A DNA stretch of 36,585 nt from Candidatus Zymogenaceae bacterium (GTDB lineage Bacteria; Desulfobacterota; Zymogenia; Zymogenales; Zymogenaceae). The DNA lies in contig JAFGFE010000017.1 of assembly GCA_016931225.1 (NCBI GenBank), positions 1 to 36,585 of the forward strand, given 5' to 3'. Below, piece after piece: positions 13,176 to 20,868 of this stretch. The translations under genes and the position numbers were made by a program. The notes under the pieces are model-generated. The model was not told where the DNA came from. It saw only the letters and a list, made by a program, of their open reading frames with translations, and did not search any database. The first letter of the stretch is position 1. The number at the start of each line of letters is the position of its first letter.

Positions 13176-14627
13176 CTATTCGATCACCGGAACGATCTTC
13201 CAGAAGTAGCCGGAGATGCCCCGCTTCGGGTCATAGTACTTCCTGCGGAAGCTCATCTTGGTTTTCATACCGACCTTGAGGTCTTCGATCTTGCAGTCGG
13301 TGAGGTCTGTCCAGAGTGTACCGCCGCCCTTGAAGCGGGTGATGCCATATACCTGAGGCGGATCGAAGGAGAACGCAAGCATGTCGCCGGTGTAGGAGAA
13401 GAGTGTGCCTTCCTTGTCGGAAAAGCGGTAGTCTTCTGTTTTGTCCACGGCGCCGCAGTCTGGATTGACGCAGATGCGCTGGGGCGGGAACTGGGGCGTG
13501 TTACACTCGGTGCACTTGGTGCCCACCAGTCCGAAAACAGCCTTGCGCTTGCGCCACAGGGTGGAGAATGCCGTCCAGGCCGAGTCCTCGCCCCGGATGC
13601 CCAACTCCATGGGGATGATGTCCCGAAAGACCGCGTATTTTTCGTACGGGGCCAGATCGGCCTTGTACTCCAGCGATCCCTTGATGCCGGAGATGCCCTT
13701 GAGCTTCTTGATGTTGTCGGTCACCTCGAACAGGAGGGCGTCGCAACCGCTGCCGAAACTCGCCATAATGATCTTGTCTCCGGGCTTCGCTTCCTGCAGA
13801 GCGCTGACCATCATCACCAGGGGATGGGCCGTTCCGGTGTCTCCGCAGACGTCGTGCATGTTCGGATGGATGGCCTCGGCGGAGATGCCCACCAATGTTG
13901 CGAGCTTGCCGTGATCCCGGCCGAAATAGCAGGGATAGACGACCCGATTGATTGCCTCGGGCTTCGTTTTGGTCTTTTCCAACAATCCCTTCAGCACCTG
14001 GGGGATGAACTTGCTGTAGCCCATGTCCCTGATCCAGCGCTCTTCCCAGGTTCTGTCGAAGGGGGCGTCTTCGGATCGGAAATGATCGACGAAGTCAAAG
14101 GATACCGAGTAGGAACCCTTGAATTCGGCAACCACGTCCTTGTTGCCAAGGACAAGACAGGCGGCGCCGTCGCCGTAGAACTGCTCGACCATGCTGCCCA
14201 TCCTACCCATTCGGTAGTCGGCGGCGCTTACCATGATGTTGTTGGCCTCGCCCGCCTTGACGGCGTCCAGGGCCGCGATGGTGGCCGTGGTGCCGGACTT
14301 GACCGCCTCGGTAAAATCGGCCACCCTCACATCCTCCCTGAGATCCAGCGCTGCCGCGGCAATGGCGGCGCAGGAGCGTTCCTTGTAGGGAAGGGTTGTG
14401 GAGGCAAGGTAAATCCCGTCGATTTTGTCGCGGCCGATGCCGTTAAGGGCGTCAATACCTGCGGCCACGGCCATGCTCAGGGAGTCTTCGTCGTAGTTTG
14501 CAACCGACTTTTCACCCCGTGCCACAGCGATCGTTACCGGATTGAACCAGCCCATGGCTCCGAAAATTGTGCCGCGATTGATTCTGTACCTCGGAATGTA
14601 ACCTCCGAAAGATGTAATTCCAACCAT
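13176..14627 (-). CDS. HMG-CoA synthase-like protein fused to DUF35 Zn-ribbon/OB-fold, lacking the catalytic Cys
   Basis: A 483-residue protein. Residues 1-345 form a thiolase-fold domain of the HMG-CoA synthase type. A four-cysteine Zn ribbon follows (C372, C375, C386, C391), then an OB-fold (about 397-475), together a DUF35 module. In true HMG-CoA synthases the nucleophile sits in an A-C-K-A-G-T-like motif near residue 111. Here the motif reads EAVKSGTTAT and the position is V109 (GTC codon at 14301-14303). It therefore cannot form the acyl-enzyme in the usual way. With a thiolase next in the operon it may act as an acyl-CoA-binding or structural subunit, as in archaeal thiolase/HMGCS/DUF35 assemblies. 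GGAG precedes the ATG. A different catalytic residue cannot be excluded. Confidence 0.88.
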   Translation of the reverse strand: MVGITSFGGYIPRYRINRGTIFGAMGWFNPVTIAVARGEKSVANYDEDSLSMAVAAGIDALNGIGRDKIDGIYLASTTLPYKERSCAAIAAAALDLREDVRVADFTEAVKSGTTATIAALDAVKAGEANNIMVSAADYRMGRMGSMVEQFYGDGAACLVLGNKDVVAEFKGSYSVSFDFVDHFRSEDAPFDRTWEERWIRDMGYSKFIPQVLKGLLEKTKTKPEAINRVVYPCYFGRDHGKLATLVGISAEAIHPNMHDVCGDTGTAHPLVMMVSALQEAKPGDKIIMASFGSGCDALLFEVTDNIKKLKGISGIKGSLEYKADLAPYEKYAVFRDIIPMELGIRGEDSAWTAFSTLWRKRKAVFGLVGTKCTECNTPQFPPQRICVNPDCGAVDKTEDYRFSDKEGTLFSYTGDMLAFSFDPPQVYGITRFKGGGTLWTDLTDCKIEDLKVGMKTKMSFRRKYYDPKRGISGYFWKIVPVIE

Positions 14628-14822
14628 ACGCCAAATCTCCTTTCAATGAAGTTGCGCGACTATGTGATTCTTTCAGCACCCTTCCCGCATGCCGGATGCG
14701 GCTTCCTGACCGGTAATGCGGGAGAACGAGTAGAAAACCAAAAAAAGGTGTTATCGGTTCCCTGCTTCTTCCATCCGGGAAGACTCGCGGAATACCGAAA
14801 AAAATGAGTTTCCCTCGGAAGT

Positions 14823-14851
14823 TTTTTAGTATATGTAGTGTCTTTTGTCAA
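14823..14851 (-). promoter_or_regulatory. promoter of the HMGCS-like/thiolase operon
   Basis: On the minus strand, TTGACA (complement of 14846-14851), 17 bases and TAAAAA (complement of 14823-14828). The -35 is perfect, the -10 moderate. It is divergent from the TetR-gene promoter. Confidence 0.55.
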
Positions 14852-14899
14852 GTCTTTTCTTGTAAAGAATTTGCCTAATGATATTTATCACTTGACAAA
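14844..14899. promoter_or_regulatory. candidate TetR operator region between divergent promoters
   Basis: Two elements lie between the back-to-back promoters. One is the inverted pair TTTGTCAAG (14844-14852) and CTTGACAAA (14891-14899), which includes both -35 boxes. The other is the 13-bp palindrome TTCTT-GTA-AAGAA at 14857-14869, centred between them. A TetR dimer bound here would cover both promoters. Which element is the real operator cannot be decided by reading. Confidence 0.45.
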
Positions 14900-14921
14900 G
14901 GGATATGCGAATCAATATAAT
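14892..14921 (+). promoter_or_regulatory. promoter of the TetR-family gene
   Basis: Perfect TTGACA (14892-14897) and perfect TATAAT (14916-14921) with an 18-base spacer. The leader to 14972 is about 45 bases. Confidence 0.85.
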
Positions 14922-14971
14922 TGAGCATCGCTCGGAATGGTGGGATATTCCCGACTGAGATAGGGCTGAAA

Positions 14972-15697
14972 ATGAGTGAAAATACTACAAAAATGAATAG
15001 TATTCAAAAAGGGATTAAAGGTGTTACCAAGAACCTGAAGAAAAACCGGGAAGGCGGGGACAAGCGCGAGCGGATTCTGGCGGCGGCGGAGAAAATCTTT
15101 GCGGATAAGGGATATTTCGAAACCACCATTTCTGAAATAGCCCGGGAGGCGCAGGTTGCAGAAGGAACAATATACGATTACTTCGCCAACAAGAAAGATC
15201 TCCTGTACGCCGTGCCGGAGCGATCTTCCGTCGAATATGCGGAATTTGCCCTCAATCACCTCCAGGGCATCAAGGGGGCGGTCAATAAACTGAGAAAAAT
15301 CATCTGGTGTCACCTCTATTACTTCCGTCTGCACCGACACTTTACGAAAATCATGACCCTTGAAATCAGGATCGATCCCGACTACTTCGAGTGCAAGACC
15401 TATGAAAATCTCAAGCTCTACTCCGATCTCATTCTCACCATTGTGGAGGAGGGGATACGGGACGGGGAGATTTCCTCGCAGGTCAATCCGCATGTCGTCA
15501 GAGACATGATTTTCGGAACCATCGAGCACACCCTGATTCCCTGGCTGGTCTTTGACCGGGAAATACCCATTGATGACCTTGTGGAAGATATCTCCAATGT
15601 GATATTCTCGGGACTTGCCCCCCGGGAAAAAGTGCTCAGAGTTAACATTAACGAACTGGTATCGGGGCTGGATACCGCGGAAATTGTCGAGAAGTAG
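14972..15697 (+). CDS. TetR-family transcriptional regulator
   Basis: A 241-residue regulator with an unusually long, basic N-terminal extension (about 1-28) before the TetR helix-turn-helix. The HTH region is typical: RERILAAAEKIFADKGYFET, then ISEIAREAQVAEGTIYDYFANKKDLL. The ligand domain (about 85-230) is divergent, as expected for this family. The open frame begins at a TTG inside the -10 box, so the ATG at 14972 is preferred; its ribosome-binding site is weak. It is divergent from the HMGCS-like/thiolase operon and followed at 53 bases by MaoC genes. It therefore probably senses an acyl-CoA and controls both arms, like other TetR regulators of beta-oxidation. The ligand is unknown. Confidence 0.9.
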   Translation: MSENTTKMNSIQKGIKGVTKNLKKNREGGDKRERILAAAEKIFADKGYFETTISEIAREAQVAEGTIYDYFANKKDLLYAVPERSSVEYAEFALNHLQGIKGAVNKLRKIIWCHLYYFRLHRHFTKIMTLEIRIDPDYFECKTYENLKLYSDLILTIVEEGIRDGEISSQVNPHVVRDMIFGTIEHTLIPWLVFDREIPIDDLVEDISNVIFSGLAPREKVLRVNINELVSGLDTAEIVEK

Positions 15698-15750
15698 GTT
15701 CTTGAACCCTTGAACCGATCATCATACCAGAGGTATCAAAGGAGGCTTAC

Positions 15751-16224
15751 ATGTCAGACAAATCGATGATAGGGAATGCGTTCGAACCATTCGTGTTCGA
15801 AGTAGAGAAGGGGAAAATTTCGGAATTCGCTCTTGCGGTTTTCCAGAAGGAAGGGAAGGAACAGGTCGACCAGATCTACGTCGACTCGGTTGCGGCCAAG
15901 AAGGAGGGATATAAGGATATCGTATCCCCCCCCACATTCCAGACCTGTTTCGCCCTGTGGGGCGGCGGCGGACTGATGCCCATGATCACCGCCCTGAACA
16001 TCAACCTGGGCCGGCTGCTCCACGGCGAGGAGGAGTATGAATACCTGGCGCCGGTACATCCCGGTGACGTTATCACCTGCCAGACAAAGGTGAAGGACGT
16101 ATACGAAAAAGAGAAAAAGAACAAGCCGGGCAAGTTCATGGAGTTTACCGTGCTTGAAACTGAAATGAAAAACCAGAAGGGCGAGGTCGTGATCAAGGCC
16201 CGCTCAACCCTGGTTGAGAGATAG
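15751..16224 (+). CDS. MaoC-like (FAS1-type) dehydratase/hydratase subunit
   Basis: A 157-residue hotdog-fold protein of the MaoC N-terminal/FAS1-like dehydratase group. The pattern of an N-terminal FEPFVFEVEKGKISEFA helix, the central SPPTFQTCFALWGG and the later EYLAPVHPGDVITCQTKV is characteristic. It lacks the D-x-N-P-x-H active-site motif, which its neighbour has, so the two probably form a heterodimer in which this one binds the acyl chain, as in HadAB-like hydratases. AAAGGAGG precedes the ATG. It is followed after nine bases by the catalytic MaoC gene, so the two are translated together. Acts on a CoA thioester in the cytoplasm; chain specificity unknown. Confidence 0.85.
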   Translation: MSDKSMIGNAFEPFVFEVEKGKISEFALAVFQKEGKEQVDQIYVDSVAAKKEGYKDIVSPPTFQTCFALWGGGGLMPMITALNINLGRLLHGEEEYEYLAPVHPGDVITCQTKVKDVYEKEKKNKPGKFMEFTVLETEMKNQKGEVVIKARSTLVER

Positions 16225-16233
16225 GAGGGAACA

Positions 16234-16683
16234 ATGGCAAAAGAACTCTACTATGACGATGTAAACGTCGGCGATGAAATGCCGTCGTTCACCTCTGATC
16301 CGATCAACAGGACGCACCTGGTGCGCTATGCCGGTGCCTCCGGAGACTTCAACCCCCTGCATCATGACAATACCTTCGTTGCAATGTTCGGGATGGAGCG
16401 GGTCATCTCCCACGGCATGCTGGTGATGGGCATTACCGGCAGGGCCATTACCGATTGGGTACCCCAAAAATACATGAAGAGCTTCAAGGTGCGCTTTGCC
16501 GGCATGACCGAGCCGTGTGACCTGAACGACATGGAGAACACCTCCGCACGGGCCACCCTGACGGTGACCGGTAAGGTTATTGAGAAAACAGGCGACCAGA
16601 TAGTCTGCGAGATACAGACCGCGGACGCATTGGGCGGCGTCAAGATCACCGGAACATTTTCCGCGGCGCTTCCCAAGAAGTAA
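16234..16683 (+). CDS. MaoC-family (R)-specific enoyl-CoA hydratase, catalytic subunit
   Basis: A 149-residue hotdog-fold hydratase with the full hydratase-2 motif YAGASGDFNPLHHD, giving the catalytic pair D38 and H43 with N40, followed by the conserved SHGMLVMGITGRAI. Such enzymes hydrate trans-2-enoyl-CoA to (R)-3-hydroxyacyl-CoA. The ribosome-binding site AGGAGG overlaps the end of the preceding gene, nine bases before this ATG, and the two subunits are probably made in equal amounts. An SDR dehydrogenase 146 bases downstream would take its (R)-hydroxy product. Substrate length or branching is not readable. Confidence 0.92.
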   Translation: MAKELYYDDVNVGDEMPSFTSDPINRTHLVRYAGASGDFNPLHHDNTFVAMFGMERVISHGMLVMGITGRAITDWVPQKYMKSFKVRFAGMTEPCDLNDMENTSARATLTVTGKVIEKTGDQIVCEIQTADALGGVKITGTFSAALPKK

Positions 16684-16829
16684 AAGAAGCGTGAGTAAAT
16701 CCCGGCGGGACGGATGAGGGAAGGAGCACAGGTTGGTATGGCTCGTTTCCTCTCTCTGTCTCTCATCGGGAGTGGGCGAAATATATTAAACCCTCAGTAC
16801 ATGAATCACAACACGAGGAGGAATGCATT

Positions 16830-17741
16830 ATGGCCGATATCTCTTTTGACGGTCGCGTGGCAATCGTAACCGGTGCCGGCGCGGGTCTGGGTAGAACGTA
16901 CGCCCTGGAACTGGGCAAGCGGGGCTGCAAGGTGGTGGTGAACGACCTGGGCGGCGCCCGTGACGGTACGGGCGGCAGCAAGGGCGCGGCTGATATGGTG
17001 GTCGATGAAATCAAGGCCGCCGGCGGCGAAGCGGCCCCGAATTATGACAACGTCTCTACCATCGAAGGCGGAAAGAACATCGTCAAGACCGCCGTGGACA
17101 ACTTCGGCAAGGTTGACATCGTCATTAACAACGCCGGTATCCTCAGGGACAAGAGCTTTGTCAAGATGGAAGAGGAGAACTGGGACGCCGTAGTGGCGGT
17201 GCATCTGAGGGGCGCATTTTGCGTGACCCAGCCCGCCTTCGCAATCATGCGGGAAAACAATTTTGGTCGCGTGGTTCTGACCACATCCGGTGCCGGTCTC
17301 TACGGTAACTTCGGTCAGACCAACTACTGTTCGGCGAAGATGGGCCTCATCGGTTTTCAGAACGCTCTGAAAATTGAGGGCGCCAAGTACAACGTCAAGG
17401 TGAACACCATCGCCCCGGTGGCGGCCTCCCGTCTGACCGAGGACGTGATGCCTCCGGAATTCTTCGAAAAACTCAAGCCCGAGTTTGTCACCCCGATGGT
17501 GGTGTACCTCGCCTCCGAGGCCTGCGAAGATTCCGGATTTATCTTCAACTGCGGCATGGGCTGGTACAGCCGGACCGCCATCATGATGGCAAAGGGAGCG
17601 CTCATTGGAGACGGTTCCCGTGAGATCAAGGCCGAGGAAATCAAGGACAACTGGAAAAAGATCATCTCCATGGACGAAGCGAAGGAAGTTGGAAGCGTCC
17701 AGGAGACCTTCGGCGAGATGATGCCGCTCATTCAGAAGTAG
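16830..17741 (+). CDS. SDR dehydrogenase of the MFE-2 (17-beta-HSD4) type
   Basis: A 303-residue short-chain dehydrogenase, longer than the usual 250. The NAD motif is TGAGAGLG (14-21), followed by NNAG at 100-103. The catalytic residues are S153, Y166 and K170 (TNYCSAK). Family-specific pieces identify it as the dehydrogenase part of multifunctional enzyme 2: the loop VVNDLGGARDGTGGSKGAAD, HLRGAF, SGAGLYGNFGQTNY and NTIAPVAASRLTEDVMPPEF. MFE-2 oxidises (R)-3-hydroxyacyl-CoA. In MFE-2 this domain is fused to two hotdog hydratase domains; here those are the two MaoC genes just upstream. GAGGAGG precedes the ATG. It ends its transcription unit with a hairpin. Specific substrate unknown, with branched or bulky acyl-CoA likely by analogy. 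Confidence 0.92.
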   Translation: MADISFDGRVAIVTGAGAGLGRTYALELGKRGCKVVVNDLGGARDGTGGSKGAADMVVDEIKAAGGEAAPNYDNVSTIEGGKNIVKTAVDNFGKVDIVINNAGILRDKSFVKMEEENWDAVVAVHLRGAFCVTQPAFAIMRENNFGRVVLTTSGAGLYGNFGQTNYCSAKMGLIGFQNALKIEGAKYNVKVNTIAPVAASRLTEDVMPPEFFEKLKPEFVTPMVVYLASEACEDSGFIFNCGMGWYSRTAIMMAKGALIGDGSREIKAEEIKDNWKKIISMDEAKEVGSVQETFGEMMPLIQK

Positions 17742-17755
17742 TTTTCAGTGAGAAT

Positions 17756-17787
17756 AGGGGCGGAGAATCCCACTCCGCCCCTCTCTT
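17756..17787 (+). terminator. terminator after the SDR gene
   Basis: A 10-bp stem, AGGGGCGGAG at 17756-17765 and CTCCGCCCCT at 17773-17782. The tail CTCTTA is only weakly T-rich, so termination may be partial and the phosphoesterase gene may be read through. Confidence 0.6.
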
Positions 17788-17801
17788 AGACGGTATGCTG
17801 T

Positions 17802-18464
17802 ATGCGAATTGGAATCATCGCCGACATCCACGGAAATATTCCGGCCTTGAACGCGGTGCTTGAGCACATGAAGGATGTGGAGATGATTCTTCTGGCCGGG
17901 GACCTTGCCGGCAAGGCTACAAGCCTCGCCCGGGTGTTTCGCATCATCGATGAATACAACGTGGTATATATCCGCGGCAACCACGAGGAGATGGCCGAGG
18001 ATTATTTCAGGCGGTTCGGTGGGGACACACACACAGAGGAGGCCATCCGGCGTATCGCTGGCATTCCCGCCGTTCGGGAGATCGACGCGGGAGGGCTTCA
18101 CATGCTGATGGCCCACGGAAGTCCCTGGAATCATAAGAGCGAATATATCTATCCCGAGTACGAGACCTTCGAGCGCTTCGACGATCTGGGATATGACTGC
18201 GTCATCCTGGGACACACGCATGTTCCGATGGTTATCGATACCGGCAAGACGCTGGTTATCAATCCGGGATCGGTGGGAGAACCGGTGGCACAGGACCCCC
18301 GGCCGTCGTACGCCGTCCTGGATACCGACACAAGACGGGCCGAGATTCACCGGGTCCACGATCACGTGGAAACGAGGCGCGTCAGATCCGTTACTCCCTT
18401 TCGATGGGGACGGTCTCTGATTGAGGAAACCGCCCGGGCATGGGGAATCGAGATCAAGAAATAA
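17802..18464 (+). CDS. calcineurin-like metallophosphoesterase (YfcE/MJ0936-like)
   Basis: A 220-residue phosphoesterase with all two-metal motifs in order: DIHGN near residue 8, GDLAG near 33, GNHEE near 59, MAHGSPW near 104 and GHTHVP near 138. Such enzymes hydrolyse phosphodiesters or phosphomonoesters in the cytoplasm. The compact size, NPGSVGEP motif and C-terminal lid match the YfcE/MJ0936 branch. The Shine-Dalgarno is poor; the ATG lies only 15 bases after the preceding terminator, so expression may depend on read-through. The physiological substrate is unknown and any link to acyl-CoA metabolism is only positional. Confidence 0.88.
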   Translation: MRIGIIADIHGNIPALNAVLEHMKDVEMILLAGDLAGKATSLARVFRIIDEYNVVYIRGNHEEMAEDYFRRFGGDTHTEEAIRRIAGIPAVREIDAGGLHMLMAHGSPWNHKSEYIYPEYETFERFDDLGYDCVILGHTHVPMVIDTGKTLVINPGSVGEPVAQDPRPSYAVLDTDTRRAEIHRVHDHVETRRVRSVTPFRWGRSLIEETARAWGIEIKK

Positions 18465-18522
18465 TTATCATATACTGTCATCATACGGAGTTTCCGGTTT
18501 TTAGTATTGAAAGAGGTACGAG

Positions 18523-19674
18523 ATGTCACTGCTTGAAAAGTTGTATACCGAAGACCACAGAATTTACAGAGAAGCCCTGAGGAAGTACCTGGCTGACAAT
18601 GTCACACCGTACGCCGATCAATGGGAGGAAGAGGGGATTGTACCCCGGCAGGCGTGGAAGGATTTCGGCGCCCAGGGATTCCTGTGCTCCTGGCTGCCTG
18701 AGGAATACGGCGGCTCCGGAGTGGGTTTTGAGTATTCCGTTATCACCCTCGAGGAAATTTCCCGGACGAAGCAGTCCGGTTTCGCCGTGGGTCTCCACAG
18801 CGACGTGGTGGTTCCCTATCTCTACTCCTACGGCAGCGAGGAGCAAAAAAAGAAATGGCTCCCCAGCACCGCCACCGGGGATATCATCACCGCCGTCGCC
18901 ATGACGGAGCCGAATGCGGGGTCTGATCTTGCATCGATGAGGACCACCGCCATCAAGGAAGGCAACGAGTATGTCATCAACGGTCAGAAGACCTTCATCT
19001 CCAACGGTATCCTGTGCGATCTGTGCATAGTGGCCGCCAAGACCGATCCGAAGGCTGATCCACCGTATTCCGGCATCAGCCTGCTCGTGGTGGAGGACGG
19101 CACCCCGGGCTTTATCAAGGGACAGAAGTTCGACAAGGTCGGCATGAAGAGCCAGGACACTGCGGAGCTGTTCTTCGATGATTGCCGGGTGCCCGCAAGT
19201 AACCTTCTGGGCGAAGAGGGCGGCGGATTTAAGTACCTGATGGAGAAGCTCCAGCAGGAACGGCTGTTCGCCTCCTGGGGGTCCCAGGTGATGGCGGAAG
19301 TGGCCCTTGAGGTGACCATCGATTACTGCCGCAGCCGCGAGGCCTTCGGACGGCCGATCTCCAGATTCCAGCACAACTCCTTCAAGCTTGCGGAGATGGC
19401 CACTGATATCGAGCTGGGACGGACCTTCCTGGAGAAGCTGACGCTGGACCACATGGAGCATAAGGACGTCGTCAAGCAGGTATCGATGGCGAAATACTGG
19501 GTGTGCGAGATGGCCAACCGCATCGTACAGCAAGGCGTGCAGCTCCACGGCGGATACGGCTATATGGAGGAATACCTCATCGCACGACTCTTCCGGGATA
19601 TCAGGATCCATACCATCTACGCGGGTACGACCGAGGTCATGAAGCTCATCATCTCCCGCCTGATGGGCCTGTAA
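18523..19674 (+). CDS. acyl-CoA dehydrogenase, long-chain/isovaleryl type
   Basis: A 383-residue flavoprotein of standard acyl-CoA dehydrogenase length. It has the FAD and substrate motifs AMTEPNAGSDLASM (near 126-139), KTFISNG and QLHGGYGYMEEY. In short- and medium-chain enzymes the catalytic glutamate sits in a Y-E-G-T motif; here that motif is YAGTTEVMK with A367. The long-chain and isovaleryl types use a glutamate on helix G instead, and E246 in KLQQERLFA sits at that place. So it is catalytically complete but belongs to the helix-G-base class. A -RAGG-type Shine-Dalgarno precedes the ATG, and a strong terminator follows. It would make the 2-enoyl-CoA used by the nearby MaoC hydratase. 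Electron acceptor (ETF) genes are not in the window. Confidence 0.92.
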   Translation: MSLLEKLYTEDHRIYREALRKYLADNVTPYADQWEEEGIVPRQAWKDFGAQGFLCSWLPEEYGGSGVGFEYSVITLEEISRTKQSGFAVGLHSDVVVPYLYSYGSEEQKKKWLPSTATGDIITAVAMTEPNAGSDLASMRTTAIKEGNEYVINGQKTFISNGILCDLCIVAAKTDPKADPPYSGISLLVVEDGTPGFIKGQKFDKVGMKSQDTAELFFDDCRVPASNLLGEEGGGFKYLMEKLQQERLFASWGSQVMAEVALEVTIDYCRSREAFGRPISRFQHNSFKLAEMATDIELGRTFLEKLTLDHMEHKDVVKQVSMAKYWVCEMANRIVQQGVQLHGGYGYMEEYLIARLFRDIRIHTIYAGTTEVMKLIISRLMGL

Positions 19675-19728
19675 CGGGGGCGTTTTTCCCCGAACGGGAA
19701 GGCCCGAAGCGGCCTTCGATGGACATGT

Positions 19729-19766
19729 ACGGCCCTCCTTCGCTCAGGCGAAGGGGGGCCGTTTTC
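19729..19766 (+). terminator. terminator after the acyl-CoA dehydrogenase
   Basis: A 15-bp stem with one G-T pair, from ACGGCCC at 19729 to GGGCCGT ending at 19762, loop TCAG, followed by TTTC. A second, weaker hairpin (CGGCCC/GGGCCG) near 19790-19813 may end the enoyl-CoA hydratase transcript from the other side. Confidence 0.75.
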
Positions 19767-19905
19767 GTATAGGACCAAAGATGTTTTTCACGGCCCGATT
19801 TCGCGGGCCGGTACGATCGAAATAAAGAAGCACGGTACGCTCTTCACAGAGAGAAGCCGTGTACGAGGGATTTCAAAACGGAATCATCGCATTGATTCGG
19901 GACCT

Positions 19906-20739
19906 TCATTCATCCCCGGATGCGTCAGGGAAATCGGGTTGTGTGCCGGAAATGAACGCGGAGATCCCGGTCACGCACTCGCCTGTGGCGATGAGCTTCG
20001 ACGCCTGTTCCGTTTCGAGAGAAAGGGCGTCCTCGAAGGGAAGATCGGAGCTCTCCCTGATGACGCGAAGCGCCGCCCGTACCGCCCGGGGGCCGTTTTG
20101 TGTGATGGTGTCCGCCATCTCACGGGCCGCCTCAAGGCACTTCCCCGGCGGGCTGATTCGGTTGACCAGCCCCAGGGCGAGCGCCTCATCGGCACGAACT
20201 TTTCGAGCGGTCAGGATCAACTCCGCACAAATCGCCGGCCCCGCAATCCGGCGGAGCGCAACGCCGCCCCCCCAGTCCGGCATCAGGCCCATGCGGACCT
20301 CGGAAAAACAGATCACCGCATCCGGATCCATAACCCGCATGTCGCACCGCATGGCAAGCTCCGCACCACCGCCGTAGGCGATGCCGTTAACGGCGGCGAT
20401 AAGGGGCACCGGCAGGGATGCGAGGGCGTCCACAGCCCGGCGTATTCTCAAAAGAAGCGCCCGGGCGGTGTCGACGTCGTGCTCGCTGACGGCGGCGGAG
20501 AAATCTTGTATCTGTGGATTGTCGGGATGTACATCCATCCCCGCACAGAATGCGCCGCCGGGGGGTCCGGTGACAATGACCGCCCGGGGGAGGGGATCTT
20601 TCAAGATGCGGGCCGCCTCCTCCAAAGCACTCCACATAATTTCGTCCATGGCGTTTTTCTTGTCGGGTCGGTCGAGGGTGACCTGGGCGATGTGTTTTTC
20701 GGGGTCATGATAGGTGACAAAAACTCCGTGTTTTTTCAT
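19906..20739 (-). CDS. enoyl-CoA hydratase/isomerase family protein
   Basis: A 277-residue crotonase-fold protein. The oxyanion-hole segments are GAFCAGMDVH (near 63-72) and NGIAYGGGAELAM. The two catalytic glutamates of the hydratases both seem present, one in GGGAELAM and the other in CFSEVRMGLMPDWGG. AGGA sits seven bases before the ATG. Crotonase hydratases make the (S)-hydroxyacyl-CoA, whereas the MaoC genes in this window make the (R) form, so this gene probably serves a different pathway or acts as an isomerase. It is transcribed alone or together with the alpha/beta hydrolase 129 bases upstream. The exact reaction is not readable. Confidence 0.88.
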   Translation of the reverse strand: MKKHGVFVTYHDPEKHIAQVTLDRPDKKNAMDEIMWSALEEAARILKDPLPRAVIVTGPPGGAFCAGMDVHPDNPQIQDFSAAVSEHDVDTARALLLRIRRAVDALASLPVPLIAAVNGIAYGGGAELAMRCDMRVMDPDAVICFSEVRMGLMPDWGGGVALRRIAGPAICAELILTARKVRADEALALGLVNRISPPGKCLEAAREMADTITQNGPRAVRAALRVIRESSDLPFEDALSLETEQASKLIATGECVTGISAFISGTQPDFPDASGDE

Positions 20740-20868
20740 TATCCAGTCCTGATAAAAAAAGGGTATGGTATACCGATGCCGATCCAGATTTTAGACACCT
20801 GCGTTTTTTTGGGGAGGGAGAAAGCCTCCGGCCGGGGAGCGTGCGGGAATGTCCGCGTCATGGGCCTG

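Noticed and set aside
11905-14807. Two long plus-strand frames (419 and 556 codons) opposite the thiolase and HMGCS-like genes
   Set aside because: These are antisense frames kept open by GC-rich codon use; the minus-strand proteins have complete family motifs.
18526-19611. 361-codon minus-strand frame
   Set aside because: Antisense to the acyl-CoA dehydrogenase, whose motifs are unmistakable.
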